In this document: positions 35,821-43,983 of the stretch, piece after piece
How positions within the stretch are numbered: position 1 is the first letter of the stretch
Layout: each line of letters opens with the position of its first letter
Source: Sinomonas sp. ASV322
GTDB taxonomy: Bacteria > Actinomycetota > Actinomycetes > Actinomycetales > Micrococcaceae
Reading direction: 5' to 3'
DNA: 64,000 bases
Assembly (NCBI RefSeq): GCF_030908245.1
Contig: NZ_JAVFJJ010000001.1
Location: 355,565-419,564 of the forward strand
Position numbers and translations under genes: made by a program
The notes under the pieces: model-generated
The model's database searches: none
Told to the model about the DNA's origin: nothing
What the model saw: only the letters and a program-made list of their open reading frames with translations

Positions 35821-36834
35821 CTAGGGAGCGCGAAGGTCCGCGACCGAATCCCGCGCGACGAGGCGGACCGGGAGGCGGATGTCTCGCGGCTCTGATCGTG
35901 CGTCGAGCAGCATGGTCATGATCTGGCGCCCCAGTCGTTCCTGGTCGAAGGCAATTGTCGTCAGGCCGGGCGCGAGGAGGGCGGACGTCGCCAGGTCGTC
36001 GTGGCCGATGACGCTCACGTCACACCCAATGCGTTTGCCGCATGAATGCGCCGCGTCGTAGATGGCCGCCGCCAGATAGTCTGAATTGACCACGAACGCC
36101 TGGTGGGCTGCGCCTCTCAGGGAACGCGCCACGGCTCGCGAGACGCTTTCGTGATCGAGGGGGCAGCGAATGATCCGGCCCTCCATGTTCCATTCCCCGC
36201 AGAGCCGGATGAACTCGGCCTCTCGCCCCCAGTCTGCGGCGAGCTCGGTGGGCGCCGCGACGAGAATGGCACTGCGGTGCCCACGTTCGCGGAGGTGTCC
36301 CACGGCGAGCTGCACGGCGCTGGGATCGTCAGGACCGACGGTGGGAACTCGGGCCGATGTCGCACGATCGGCTGGGTCCGGCGTCCGGTTGAACGCGACG
36401 ACGGGAAGGCTTGAGTGCGCTGCCGCCCATTCGGCAAGCGGACCCTTTCGGCCGATCGGGGCGATCGCGATGCCGCCAACCCCCTCTGCCGTGAGCCGTC
36501 GGAGGGCGGCAGCCTCGCGGGCCGGGTCGTAGGCCGAGTTGATGATGAGCAGCGACGCCTCGTCCTCCTCCGCGCGCATTTCCATGCCGCGCAGCACGTT
36601 GAGGAAGAACGGGTTCCGCATGTTCCGGATGATGACGCCATAGACGGTCGACCGTCCGGTGCGCAGGCTGCGCGCCCGGGCGTCCGCGTGGTAGTCGAGG
36701 TCACGGGCCGCCGCGAGCACGCGTTCGACGGTCGACGCCGCCACGCGGCCGGTCCCGTTCAGGGCGTAGCTGGCGAGAGCAGTTGAGACGCCTGCGCGCT
36801 GTGCGACATCCAAGAGCGTGGGCCGCGCGGCCAT
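35821..36834 (-). CDS. LacI-family regulator of the ABC/MBL locus
   Basis: A 337-residue regulator. The HTH is at the start (TLLDVAQRAGVSTALASYALN, with GRVAASTVERVLAA), followed by the hinge and the periplasmic-binding-protein-like domain (GVIIRNMRNPFF, IGHDDLATSALLAPGLTTI). The ATG at 36834 has AGAGGAGG upstream. It is divergent from the ABC importer genes with 235 bp between, so it most likely controls them. Convergent with the mannose synthase gene, 16 bp apart. The inducer is unknown. Confidence 0.9.
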   Translation of the reverse strand: MAARPTLLDVAQRAGVSTALASYALNGTGRVAASTVERVLAAARDLDYHADARARSLRTGRSTVYGVIIRNMRNPFFLNVLRGMEMRAEEDEASLLIINSAYDPAREAAALRRLTAEGVGGIAIAPIGRKGPLAEWAAAHSSLPVVAFNRTPDPADRATSARVPTVGPDDPSAVQLAVGHLRERGHRSAILVAAPTELAADWGREAEFIRLCGEWNMEGRIIRCPLDHESVSRAVARSLRGAAHQAFVVNSDYLAAAIYDAAHSCGKRIGCDVSVIGHDDLATSALLAPGLTTIAFDQERLGRQIMTMLLDARSEPRDIRLPVRLVARDSVADLRAP

Positions 36835-37010
36835 GTGCCTCCTCTGATTGGGCTTCTCCGCGGGCGACAGCCGCGGTCGTTCAAGTATCAACCTTGCAGA
36901 TGCGGGCCCTCGTGCAGCCGGCCGATAACCCGCGGCCGGTTCACCTGATGTTCGGTTTCCCTGGGGCAAGCGTTCAGCAAGATTCACCCGAGCGGCCACG
37001 GCGGTGCTGA

Positions 37011-37023
37011 ATGGTTTAAGCAT
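37011..37023. promoter_or_regulatory. Possible LacI operator
   Basis: ATGGTTTAAGCAT is a 13-bp near palindrome (10 of 13 symmetrical) 47 bases before the ABC operon start. It is the best symmetrical site seen in the divergent gap, but the match is modest. Confidence 0.3.
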
Positions 37024-37069
37024 CGGCGGCCCGAGCCGCCGCACTCGCACCTTTCTCGGAGGAACAGCC

Positions 37070-38131
37070 ATGATCTCTCGTCGAACCGCACTCACCGGAA
37101 TCATTTCCCTGATCTCAGTCGCATCAGTTCTCACTGCGTGCGGAAACGTGACTCCGCCTGCGGACGCCTCGCAGTCCAAACCGTCGGCTTCGGGTGACTC
37201 TGTCGTGATCACCTACAACTCGCCGGCCCAATGGGGAAACTTCGGCGAGGTGCTTCCAGCCTTCACCAAGAAGACCGGCATCAGCGCCCCCAATGATCCG
37301 AAGAACTCCGGCCAGGCGCTTGCCGCACTCCAGGCCGAGAAGGGGGCGCCGGTTGCGGACGTAGCCTACGCTGGCATCGCCTTCGCGGGCCAGCTCTCGG
37401 CAGCTGGTGTCCTCGAGAAGTACGTCCCCGCCGGGGCCCAAGCTGTACCCACCGGCCTGCGGGATCCAGGGGGCCTCTGGTCGGCCGTGCACACCGGCAC
37501 GGTCGCCTTCATCGTGAACAAGGACCATCTGGGCGGTGCCCCGGTCCCCACGAGATGGAAGGATCTCCTCGACCCGAAGTACAAGGGGAAGGTCGGGTAT
37601 CTCGACCCGACGCAGGCGGCCGTCGGATACTCGGTCGCGACAGCAGCCAATCTCTCGCTCGGCGGGAGCCTCGATGACTGGCGTCCAGGGCTCGAGTATC
37701 TGAGGGCGCTGAAGGAAAACGGCGCTTCGACCTCTGCCCAGACGGCGACGGCGAAGGTCGCCCAAGGCGAGATCCCGATCCTCATCGACACGGATTTCAA
37801 CGGCTACAAGCTTCGCGACACCGGAGCGAACGTCCAGGTGGTCATTCCTGAGGAAGGATCGCTCCAGATCCCCTACATTGTGGGGCTCGTGGCGGGAGCG
37901 CCCCATCGCGCCAATGGGCAGGCGCTGCTGGACTTCTACTTCTCGAAGGATGGGCAAGAACTGTTCGCGAAGGGCTACATGCGCCCAGTGGTTGGGAGCG
38001 TCCCGGCGGATATCGCCGCCAAAGTGCTGCCGGACGCGGACTACCGGCGTGCGGTGACGATCGACTACGCGAAGCAGGGCGCGGTGCAGCAAGACTTCAT
38101 CAAGCTGTACCAAGACAAGGTCGGCTTCTGA
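37070..38131 (+). CDS. ABC importer substrate-binding lipoprotein
   Basis: A 353-residue extracellular binding protein of the type used for iron(III), polyamines and 2-aminoethylphosphonate. The signal peptide has SRRTAL near the start, which suggests Tat export, and a lipobox ending in T-A-C (Cys24). Typical segments are VDVAYAGIAFAG-like, FIVNKDHLGG, RWKDLLDPKYKGKVGY and YFSKDGQELFAKGYMRP. No Tyr pair of classical ferric-binding proteins was identified, so the ligand is unresolved. ATG with GGAGGAAC. Its stop overlaps the first permease start by one base. Confidence 0.88.
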   Translation: MISRRTALTGIISLISVASVLTACGNVTPPADASQSKPSASGDSVVITYNSPAQWGNFGEVLPAFTKKTGISAPNDPKNSGQALAALQAEKGAPVADVAYAGIAFAGQLSAAGVLEKYVPAGAQAVPTGLRDPGGLWSAVHTGTVAFIVNKDHLGGAPVPTRWKDLLDPKYKGKVGYLDPTQAAVGYSVATAANLSLGGSLDDWRPGLEYLRALKENGASTSAQTATAKVAQGEIPILIDTDFNGYKLRDTGANVQVVIPEEGSLQIPYIVGLVAGAPHRANGQALLDFYFSKDGQELFAKGYMRPVVGSVPADIAAKVLPDADYRRAVTIDYAKQGAVQQDFIKLYQDKVGF

Positions 38132-39015
38132 TGCCGACCGGGTCGCTCTCAGCGCCGCGCGGCCTTCGATTCGGAGACGTGCTCCCCGGGGCTTTCGTCC
38201 TGGTCCTCGCGCTTGCGCCGGTCCTGCTGTTCAGTGTGTATCCGGTCGCCGTCCTGGTGGCCAACTCCTTCGGCGTAGGTATCGCACCGGCCAGTGGTGG
38301 CTTCACCCTCGAACACTATGACCGAGCCTTCGCATCGAAGAGCGTCAGTTCTGCTCTGGGAAACTCTGTGCTTGTTGCCATCGGGAGCGTCTGCATCAGC
38401 CTCGGGCTCGTCCTGCCGATCGTCCTTCGCCAAGGCAAGCGCAGCGCAGCCCGGCGGGAGAGGGCCAGCGCCTCGGCCGCCGACACGCTGCTGGCTCTCC
38501 CGATGGCCCTCCCGGGCATCATCATCGGGTTCTTCGCCATCGTGCTCGTGGGACGGACAGGCCTCCTCGGCCTCATCTGGGAAGGATTTTCCGGGTTTGC
38601 GTACGTTTTCGGCGGGATGCTCGTGGCGTACGTCTACTTCAGCTTCCCCCGCGTGCTCGGACCTCTGCGGGGCGCTGCCGCCGCTCTCGACCCCGCGCTC
38701 GCTGAATGCGCCCGAACTCTCGGGGCATCGCGAGTGCGTGTTTTCGCGACCGTGACCCTTCCGATGCTCCTGCCTGCCGTCATTGAGACGTGCGCGACGG
38801 CGAGCGCCGTGGCCCTTGGCGGCTACGGCACGGTCGCCACATTGTCTGAAGGTGTGCGACTGCTCCCGCTGAATGTCGTCAACGAACTCACGACTGGCTA
38901 TCGCCTCGCCGATTCGTCGACGCTTGCCGTTCTCTTGGCGCTCGGCGCCGTGGCGGCCATCGCGGTGGGGCGGCTCCTATCGCGGGGCGCGAAGTGGGCG
39001 GTGAGCCGCGCATGA
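38131..39015 (+). CDS. ABC importer permease, first subunit
   Basis: A 294-residue inner-membrane permease with six or so hydrophobic helices. The cytoplasmic coupling loop is DPALAECARTLGASRVRVFATVTLPMLLPA, the EAA motif of type I importers, matching PotB/CysT-like proteins. Its ATG shares the last base of the binding-protein stop, and its end overlaps the next permease as ATGA, so the genes are tightly coupled. Confidence 0.9.
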   Translation: MPTGSLSAPRGLRFGDVLPGAFVLVLALAPVLLFSVYPVAVLVANSFGVGIAPASGGFTLEHYDRAFASKSVSSALGNSVLVAIGSVCISLGLVLPIVLRQGKRSAARRERASASAADTLLALPMALPGIIIGFFAIVLVGRTGLLGLIWEGFSGFAYVFGGMLVAYVYFSFPRVLGPLRGAAAALDPALAECARTLGASRVRVFATVTLPMLLPAVIETCATASAVALGGYGTVATLSEGVRLLPLNVVNELTTGYRLADSSTLAVLLALGAVAAIAVGRLLSRGAKWAVSRA

Positions 39016-39773
39016 ACCGAGCCGTACTCGCCGTCGTCCTGTCATTCGTCCTGCTGCCGATTCTCGCGACCGCCATCGCCGCCACCAGCGTCGACTTCTC
39101 CCACGGCCCGTGGGGCGGTGGACCCACGCTCGACTGGCTCGGCTACGCCTGGGTCCCACTCGCTCCAGTGGTCGCCCGAAGTCTCGCGATCGCGCTGGGC
39201 GTCGTCCTGCTCAATCTCCTGCTCGGCGGCGTGATTTCGTGGTGGGTTGCACGGCGCCCGTCGTGGGCGACATTCCTTGTCGGCTACCTCGTGAACGTTC
39301 CGCTCGCCATTCCCGGAATCGCTTTGAGCGTGGCCCTCGTGGGGACCTTCCCGCCGTTGCGTCCGAGCGGATTCCTCCTCGTCATGGCCCACCTCGTCTT
39401 CACGCTTCCGTTCACCCTCGCCGCACTCGTCCCTGTGCTCGCCGATCCCAGCCTGCGGGCGGCTGAGGACGTGGCGCGGAGCCTTGGCGCGAGCCACGTG
39501 CGCGTGGCCCGGACCATCACGATTCCCGCGTGCGCCGTAGGGCTCGCACAGGCAGCAGCCATGGTCTTCGCACTGTCTTTCGGCGAGTTCAACATCAGCT
39601 TCTTCGTGAATCCGCCCGCGGCGCCCACGATTCCGTTCGCTCTGTTCGACGCCTATTCGACAGGGCGCCTCGAGCTCGCCTCCGCCCAGACCATCATCTT
39701 CATCGCCTTCATCGTGCCAGTGCTCGGCGCGATCGTTGCCCTGCAGCGACGGGCAGGAAGGAGCAAGACATGA
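39012..39773 (+). CDS. ABC importer permease, second subunit
   Basis: A 253-residue partner permease, PotC-like, with hydrophobic helices and the EAA loop RAAEDVARSLGASHVRVARTITIPACAVG. The ATG at 39012 overlaps the previous stop; a GTG or ATG slightly upstream is possible but has no ribosome site. The overlap with the ATPase gene is again ATGA. Confidence 0.9.
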   Translation: MNRAVLAVVLSFVLLPILATAIAATSVDFSHGPWGGGPTLDWLGYAWVPLAPVVARSLAIALGVVLLNLLLGGVISWWVARRPSWATFLVGYLVNVPLAIPGIALSVALVGTFPPLRPSGFLLVMAHLVFTLPFTLAALVPVLADPSLRAAEDVARSLGASHVRVARTITIPACAVGLAQAAAMVFALSFGEFNISFFVNPPAAPTIPFALFDAYSTGRLELASAQTIIFIAFIVPVLGAIVALQRRAGRSKT

Positions 39774-40855
39774 CGATCGTCCCGGAATCCCTCGCGGCCC
39801 ACGCAGGGCTCCTCATCGAGCGGGCCACCGTGCGCTACGGCGGAACGGTGGCGGCGGGGGAGATCACCCTCGACGTGGCCCCCGGAGAAACAGTCGCACT
39901 CGTCGGCCCTTCCGGGTGTGGGAAGAGCACGACTCTCCGTGCGGTCGCCGGCCTCGTTCCGCTCAGCGAAGGACGCATCGCGATCAGAGGGCTCGACGTC
40001 ACTCGTGCTGCCCCGCCCTCGCGCGGCGTAGGACTCGTTCCTCAGAACTACGCCCTGTTTCCGCACATGAGCGTCGCGGCCAACATCGCGTACGGCATGC
40101 GGGCGCGGAGAGTCCCTGCGACAAAGCGCCAGCGCACCGTCGACGGGCTCCTCGAGCTCACGTCCCTCGGACATCTCGCCGATCGCCGTCCAGACCAGCT
40201 CTCGGGCGGACAGCGCCAGCGGGTGGCCCTCGCCCGGGCCCTCGCCGTCGAACCGAGCGTGCTCTTGCTTGACGAGCCGATGGCAGCTCTTGACCCGCAG
40301 CTTCGTGGCGGTCTCCGGCGAGAGCTCGCCGAGCTGCTGCGCGCTGCGGACAGCGCGACGCTCCTTGTGACCCACGATCAGCGCGAGGCGCTTGCCCTCG
40401 GACAGAGGATCGCTGTGCTCCGCGAGGGTCGCATCGTGCAGTTCGGCACAGCTCGCGAGCTCTGGAACGACCCGGCCGACGCCTTGGTTGCGGATTTCCT
40501 CGCCGGGTCTCGGCTGCTCGATGCGCATCTCGACGGGGAGCATGCCGTGCTCTTCGACGGCCGCTGGCGGGTGCCTCTCGACGGACTCGTCAAGCGGACT
40601 TCGGCCCACGGACGAACGCGCGTTCTGATGCGCCCCGAGTCGCTCATGATCGTTGGCGACGCGCCTCGCGATCAAACAGCGCTTGACGCCGAAGTGACCC
40701 ATACCGAGTTCGTCGGCGAGGCGCTCCACATCACGCTCGAGGCGGCGGGGACCGTCCTCACCATCCGAACTCCAGCTGATGTCGGCGTCCCCAGGCACGT
40801 CCGCGTCGCTGTGCGACCAGGCCACGCGAGCCTCCTCATCGGCTCGCCCAACTGA
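39770..40855 (+). CDS. ABC importer ATPase
   Basis: A 361-residue cytoplasmic ATPase: Walker A GPSGCGKS (about residues 46-53), Q-loop VPQNYALFPHMSV, signature LSGGQRQR, Walker B LLLDEPMAALDP, and H-loop VTHDQREAL. A C-terminal TOBE-like domain (residues 240-361) is typical of PotA/FbpC/PhnT-type ATPases. It energises the two permeases before it. ATG inside the previous gene's last codons, AAGGAG upstream. Confidence 0.93.
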   Translation: MTIVPESLAAHAGLLIERATVRYGGTVAAGEITLDVAPGETVALVGPSGCGKSTTLRAVAGLVPLSEGRIAIRGLDVTRAAPPSRGVGLVPQNYALFPHMSVAANIAYGMRARRVPATKRQRTVDGLLELTSLGHLADRRPDQLSGGQRQRVALARALAVEPSVLLLDEPMAALDPQLRGGLRRELAELLRAADSATLLVTHDQREALALGQRIAVLREGRIVQFGTARELWNDPADALVADFLAGSRLLDAHLDGEHAVLFDGRWRVPLDGLVKRTSAHGRTRVLMRPESLMIVGDAPRDQTALDAEVTHTEFVGEALHITLEAAGTVLTIRTPADVGVPRHVRVAVRPGHASLLIGSPN

Positions 40856-40865
40856 AGGAACCCCA

Positions 40866-41684
40866 TTGCTCGAACTCGAAATCCTGGGCGGCAGCGCAAC
40901 AGCGCCGACCGCGCATGGTGCAGCCTCCTCGTACCTTGTGCACGGTCGGACTGGACTCATCCTCGTCGATGCGGGACCCGGTTCGCTCCTCGCCTACTGC
41001 CAGGCGGGCCACGACCTTGCTGAGCTCCGGGCCATCGTCGTGACACATTTGCACGCCGACCACAGCCTCGACCTCATGGCGTGGGCCTACAGATGGACCT
41101 TCCCACAGGTGCGGCCACGGATCCCCGTCTACGTCCCCCGCGAGGAGATCGATCGCCTGAGAAGGTTCGACGAGCTCTTCGGCATCGAGTCCCTGCCAAC
41201 CATGAACAGCCCGATCCTCCAGTCATGGGAGATACGCGGCCTTGCGCGGGATGGCGTGACCTCGTTGGAGGCGGACGGACTGCAGTTCCGCTCCTACGCC
41301 GCCCACCACAGCGTTCCATCGGCGGCCCTGCGCTTCGAATCGCCGGACGGTGGGGTGGTCGCCTTCTCCTCGGACACCGGCTACTGCCGGCCAGTTCTCG
41401 AGGCGGCAGCGGATGCCGACATCTTCGTGTGCGAAGCGACCTATCTCGAGGCCGACGACGACGCGCTGGTGGGGCACGGGCACCTCACCGCCAGAATGGC
41501 TGGCGAGCTGGCCTCCGAAGCCAGCGTGAGACGCCTCGTCCTGACGCATCTTTCTGATCCTGCGATGGGCGCTCAGGCTCTCGTGGACGCTGCCGAGGTG
41601 TTCCGTGGCCCTGTCCAGCTCTCGGTGGCGGGAGAAACCATCCGCCCGAGCAGCGTAGTCGAGCGCGGTGGCGGCGCGGGATAG
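40866..41684 (+). CDS. Metallo-beta-lactamase-fold hydrolase, RNase Z/PhnP-like
   Basis: A 272-residue metal-dependent hydrolase. The HLHADH motif is at residues 61-66, with further ligands in AHHSVPSAALRF, SSDTGYC and HGHLTARMA, the pattern of RNase Z-like and PhnP-like phosphodiesterases. It starts with TTG, ten bases after the ATPase stop and preceded by AAGGA, and belongs to the same operon. A reasonable inference is that it hydrolyses the imported compound or a product of it, such as a cyclic or other phosphodiester; the sequence does not prove this. Confidence 0.82.
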   Translation: MLELEILGGSATAPTAHGAASSYLVHGRTGLILVDAGPGSLLAYCQAGHDLAELRAIVVTHLHADHSLDLMAWAYRWTFPQVRPRIPVYVPREEIDRLRRFDELFGIESLPTMNSPILQSWEIRGLARDGVTSLEADGLQFRSYAAHHSVPSAALRFESPDGGVVAFSSDTGYCRPVLEAAADADIFVCEATYLEADDDALVGHGHLTARMAGELASEASVRRLVLTHLSDPAMGAQALVDAAEVFRGPVQLSVAGETIRPSSVVERGGGAG

Positions 41685-41707
41685 GGCGCCTCATCCAGAG
41701 CGCGGAC

Positions 41708-41754
41708 GACGATTGAGGGGCGGGAACCCATTCGGTTCCCGCCCCTCAATCGTC
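41708..41754. terminator. Bidirectional terminator between the MBL gene and rbpA
   Basis: A perfect 21-bp stem around a CATTC loop (41708-41728 with 41734-41754) sits between convergent genes. Confidence 0.85.
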
Positions 41755-41777
41755 CGACAAGTGCACTGTGCCGTGCG

Positions 41778-42122
41778 TCAGCCGGCGCGCTCTCCGCGCT
41801 TCTCCCTGAGGAGCGCGAGGCGATCCTCGAGGATCTGCTCGAGCTCCGGGATGCTGCGCCGCTCGAGGAGCATGTCCCAGTGCGTGCGAACGGCCTTCTC
41901 GGCGTTCTCGGACGGCCGCTCGCCGTCGACGAGGAACGCCTCCTTGCCGGTCTTCGACGTCCAGACGGGAGGGATCTCCGCCTCGGAGGAGAACGTCACG
42001 AAAACCTGCTCGCCGTCCTCGCACCGGTACTCGACGCGCTGACGCGGCGCCGGCTCGACGCCGGCTTCGCTTTCCATGGACTGTGCACCCAGACGCATGC
42101 CGCGCAGGCTGCGGTCGCTCAT
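41778..42122 (-). CDS. rbpA: RNA polymerase-binding protein RbpA
   Basis: A 114-residue actinobacterial transcription factor that binds RNA polymerase and the housekeeping sigma factor and stabilises open complexes. The protein begins MSDRSLRGMRLGAQSMES, has the zinc-less beta core (VEYRCEDGEQVFVTFSSEAEIPPVW) and ends with the sigma-interacting helix RRSIPELEQILEDRL. It is leftward, and its own TATAAT promoter lies upstream. In related genomes it is next to the mannose synthase gene. Confidence 0.95.
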   Translation of the reverse strand: MSDRSLRGMRLGAQSMESEAGVEPAPRQRVEYRCEDGEQVFVTFSSEAEIPPVWTSKTGKEAFLVDGERPSENAEKAVRTHWDMLLERRSIPELEQILEDRLALLREKRGERAG

Positions 42123-42213
42123 ATCTTCTCCCTCACGATCTGCTGCCCGGCCTCAGGGCCTGACGCACATGACAACGCCCGCCGGAGCTCGCGTGTTCCC
42201 GGGCGGACTTCCC

Positions 42214-42219
42214 ATTATA
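42214..42219 (-). promoter_or_regulatory. TATAAT -10 box of rbpA
   Basis: On the minus strand TATAAT lies 92 bases ahead of the rbpA start codon. The -35 is not clear. Confidence 0.55.
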
Positions 42220-42264
42220 GGCCGGACGCTGCAGGAGCGCGCTCGGTGCGGTCAGTGGCGTCGG

Positions 42265-43374
42265 TCAGGGCGTGTCGTCGTCGCCGGCGAGTCGGCGTGG
42301 ATGGTGCTCGAGGAGCCGTTGGGCCTCGGCATCGAGCTCTGACGGTCGGGAGGCCTCCTCCTCGAAGGCGCGTGCGTCCTCCTCCAGGTTCGGCACGGGC
42401 GCGGAGGTCAGCTCAGCGCCTCCAGCCGAGGGCGCCACGCCGTCGGCCGTGGAAGGCGCTGCTGAGGGGCCAACCCCCGCGGCAGCCGTTTGCCCGACGT
42501 TGCCGAGCACCCCGCCGATGCCTTTGAGTGCGTCCCCGACCTCGCTCGGGATGATCCAGAGCTTGTTGGAGCCGCCCTCCGCGATCTTGGGCAGCGTCTG
42601 GAGGTACTGGTAGGCGAGGAGCTTGGGGTCCGGGTCGCCGCGGTGGATGGCCTCAAAGACCTTCTGGATGGCCTGGGACTCGCCGTCGGCCTTGAGGACG
42701 GCGGCCTTTGCCTGGCCTTCGGCTTTGAGGATCTGCGCCTGCCGTTCGCCCTCTGCCGTGAGGATCGCCGACTGCTTGGTGCCCTCGGCCGTGAGGATCA
42801 AGGCGCGCCGATCACGCTCGGCCCGCATCTGCTTCTCCATCGAGTCCTGGATCGAGTGCGGCGGCTCGATGGCCTTGAGCTCGACACGCGAGACGCGAAG
42901 GCCCCAGCGGCCGGTCGCCTCGTCGAGGACGCCGCGGAGCTGGCCGTTGATCTGGTCACGCGAGGTCAGGGCCTCTTCGAGGTTGAGCCCGCCGACGACG
43001 TTGCGGAGCGTCGTGATCGTGAGCTGTTCGACTGCCTGGATGTAGTTCGCGATCTCGTAGGTCGCGGCTCGAGCATCGGTCACCTGGAAGTACACGACCG
43101 TGTCGATCGACACAACGAGGTTGTCCGAGGTGATGACCGGCTGGGGCGGGAAGGAGACCACCTGCTCGCGGAGGTCGAGGAGCGGCAGGAGGCGATCGAC
43201 GAACGGGATGAGGAGCGTGAGGCCAGGCGTAAGCGTGCGCTGGTACTTGCCAAGGCGTTCGACGACGCCGGCGCGCGCCTGCGGGATGATGCGCACCGAA
43301 CGGACGAGCACCGTCATGACGAACAGGATGAGTGCGATGACGACGACGATAAGGACAATTCCGCCTGCGTCCAT
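42265..43374 (-). CDS. SPFH/band 7 domain protein (stomatin/prohibitin family)
   Basis: A 369-residue membrane-anchored SPFH protein. The N-terminal hydrophobic segment (about residues 4-26) anchors it. The SPFH domain follows (VRIIPQARAGVVERLGKYQ, SIDTVVYFQVTDARAA), then a coiled region rich in AEGERQAQILKAEG-type repeats, and a low-complexity Pro/Ala tail. Such proteins form large oligomers in membrane microdomains and are typically paired with NfeD, the next gene upstream in the operon. AAGGGGGAT ribosome site. Confidence 0.92.
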   Translation of the reverse strand: MDAGGIVLIVVVIALILFVMTVLVRSVRIIPQARAGVVERLGKYQRTLTPGLTLLIPFVDRLLPLLDLREQVVSFPPQPVITSDNLVVSIDTVVYFQVTDARAATYEIANYIQAVEQLTITTLRNVVGGLNLEEALTSRDQINGQLRGVLDEATGRWGLRVSRVELKAIEPPHSIQDSMEKQMRAERDRRALILTAEGTKQSAILTAEGERQAQILKAEGQAKAAVLKADGESQAIQKVFEAIHRGDPDPKLLAYQYLQTLPKIAEGGSNKLWIIPSEVGDALKGIGGVLGNVGQTAAAGVGPSAAPSTADGVAPSAGGAELTSAPVPNLEEDARAFEEEASRPSELDAEAQRLLEHHPRRLAGDDDTP

Positions 43375-43418
43375 GGTGATCCCCCTTGCTGTTGGTTCGC
43401 CTCAGGCCTGCTCGGCCG

Positions 43419-43883
43419 TCAGCTCCGATACGGTGAGGTTTCGTCGCCGGGAGCGACGACGGCTGTGGCCCCGTCGATGGCCACGACTTGGACGACGTCT
43501 CCGGGCAGGAACTCTCCGCGCTCGGCCCGCGCGGTCCAGACGTCGCCGCCGATCTTGATGAGTCCCTTGGCGCTGTCGACGGGCTCCATGACGGTGGCCC
43601 GCGAGCCGACGAGCCGATCGACATTGGTCCGGACGTCTTCGATGCCACGACGCATGCGCCGAATGGCGAGGGGGCGGACGAACACGATCATGCCGACGGA
43701 GACGAGAGCGAAGACGAGGCCCTGAAGCCAGGCCGGTCCGTGGAGCAAGGCCGTCACGAAGGCCGCGAGTGCTCCGCCGCTCAACATGAGGAAGACGAAG
43801 CTCAGGCTGACCATTTCGATCCCGCCCAGGACGAGGGCCAGCACGAGCCACAGCATCCACGCGTTGTTTTCGATCCAGTCCAT
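43419..43883 (-). CDS. NfeD-family membrane protein
   Basis: A 154-residue protein with three or so N-terminal membrane helices and a C-terminal OB-fold domain (VGSRATVMEPVDSAKGLIKIGGDVWTAR). It is the partner of the SPFH protein, 44 bp downstream on the same strand; the pair is widespread. The ATG at 43883 has GGAGGAC upstream; a longer start about eight codons earlier is possible. Confidence 0.9.
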   Translation of the reverse strand: MDWIENNAWMLWLVLALVLGGIEMVSLSFVFLMLSGGALAAFVTALLHGPAWLQGLVFALVSVGMIVFVRPLAIRRMRRGIEDVRTNVDRLVGSRATVMEPVDSAKGLIKIGGDVWTARAERGEFLPGDVVQVVAIDGATAVVAPGDETSPYRS

Positions 43884-43983
43884 CGACCGTCCTCCATCCC
43901 CCATTCCTTCCACTACCCTAGCCCAGCGGAACCCCCGTTGGGGGGCTTTGGCGGGCAACATGTTCATCGCGGGCGAGCGCCGC

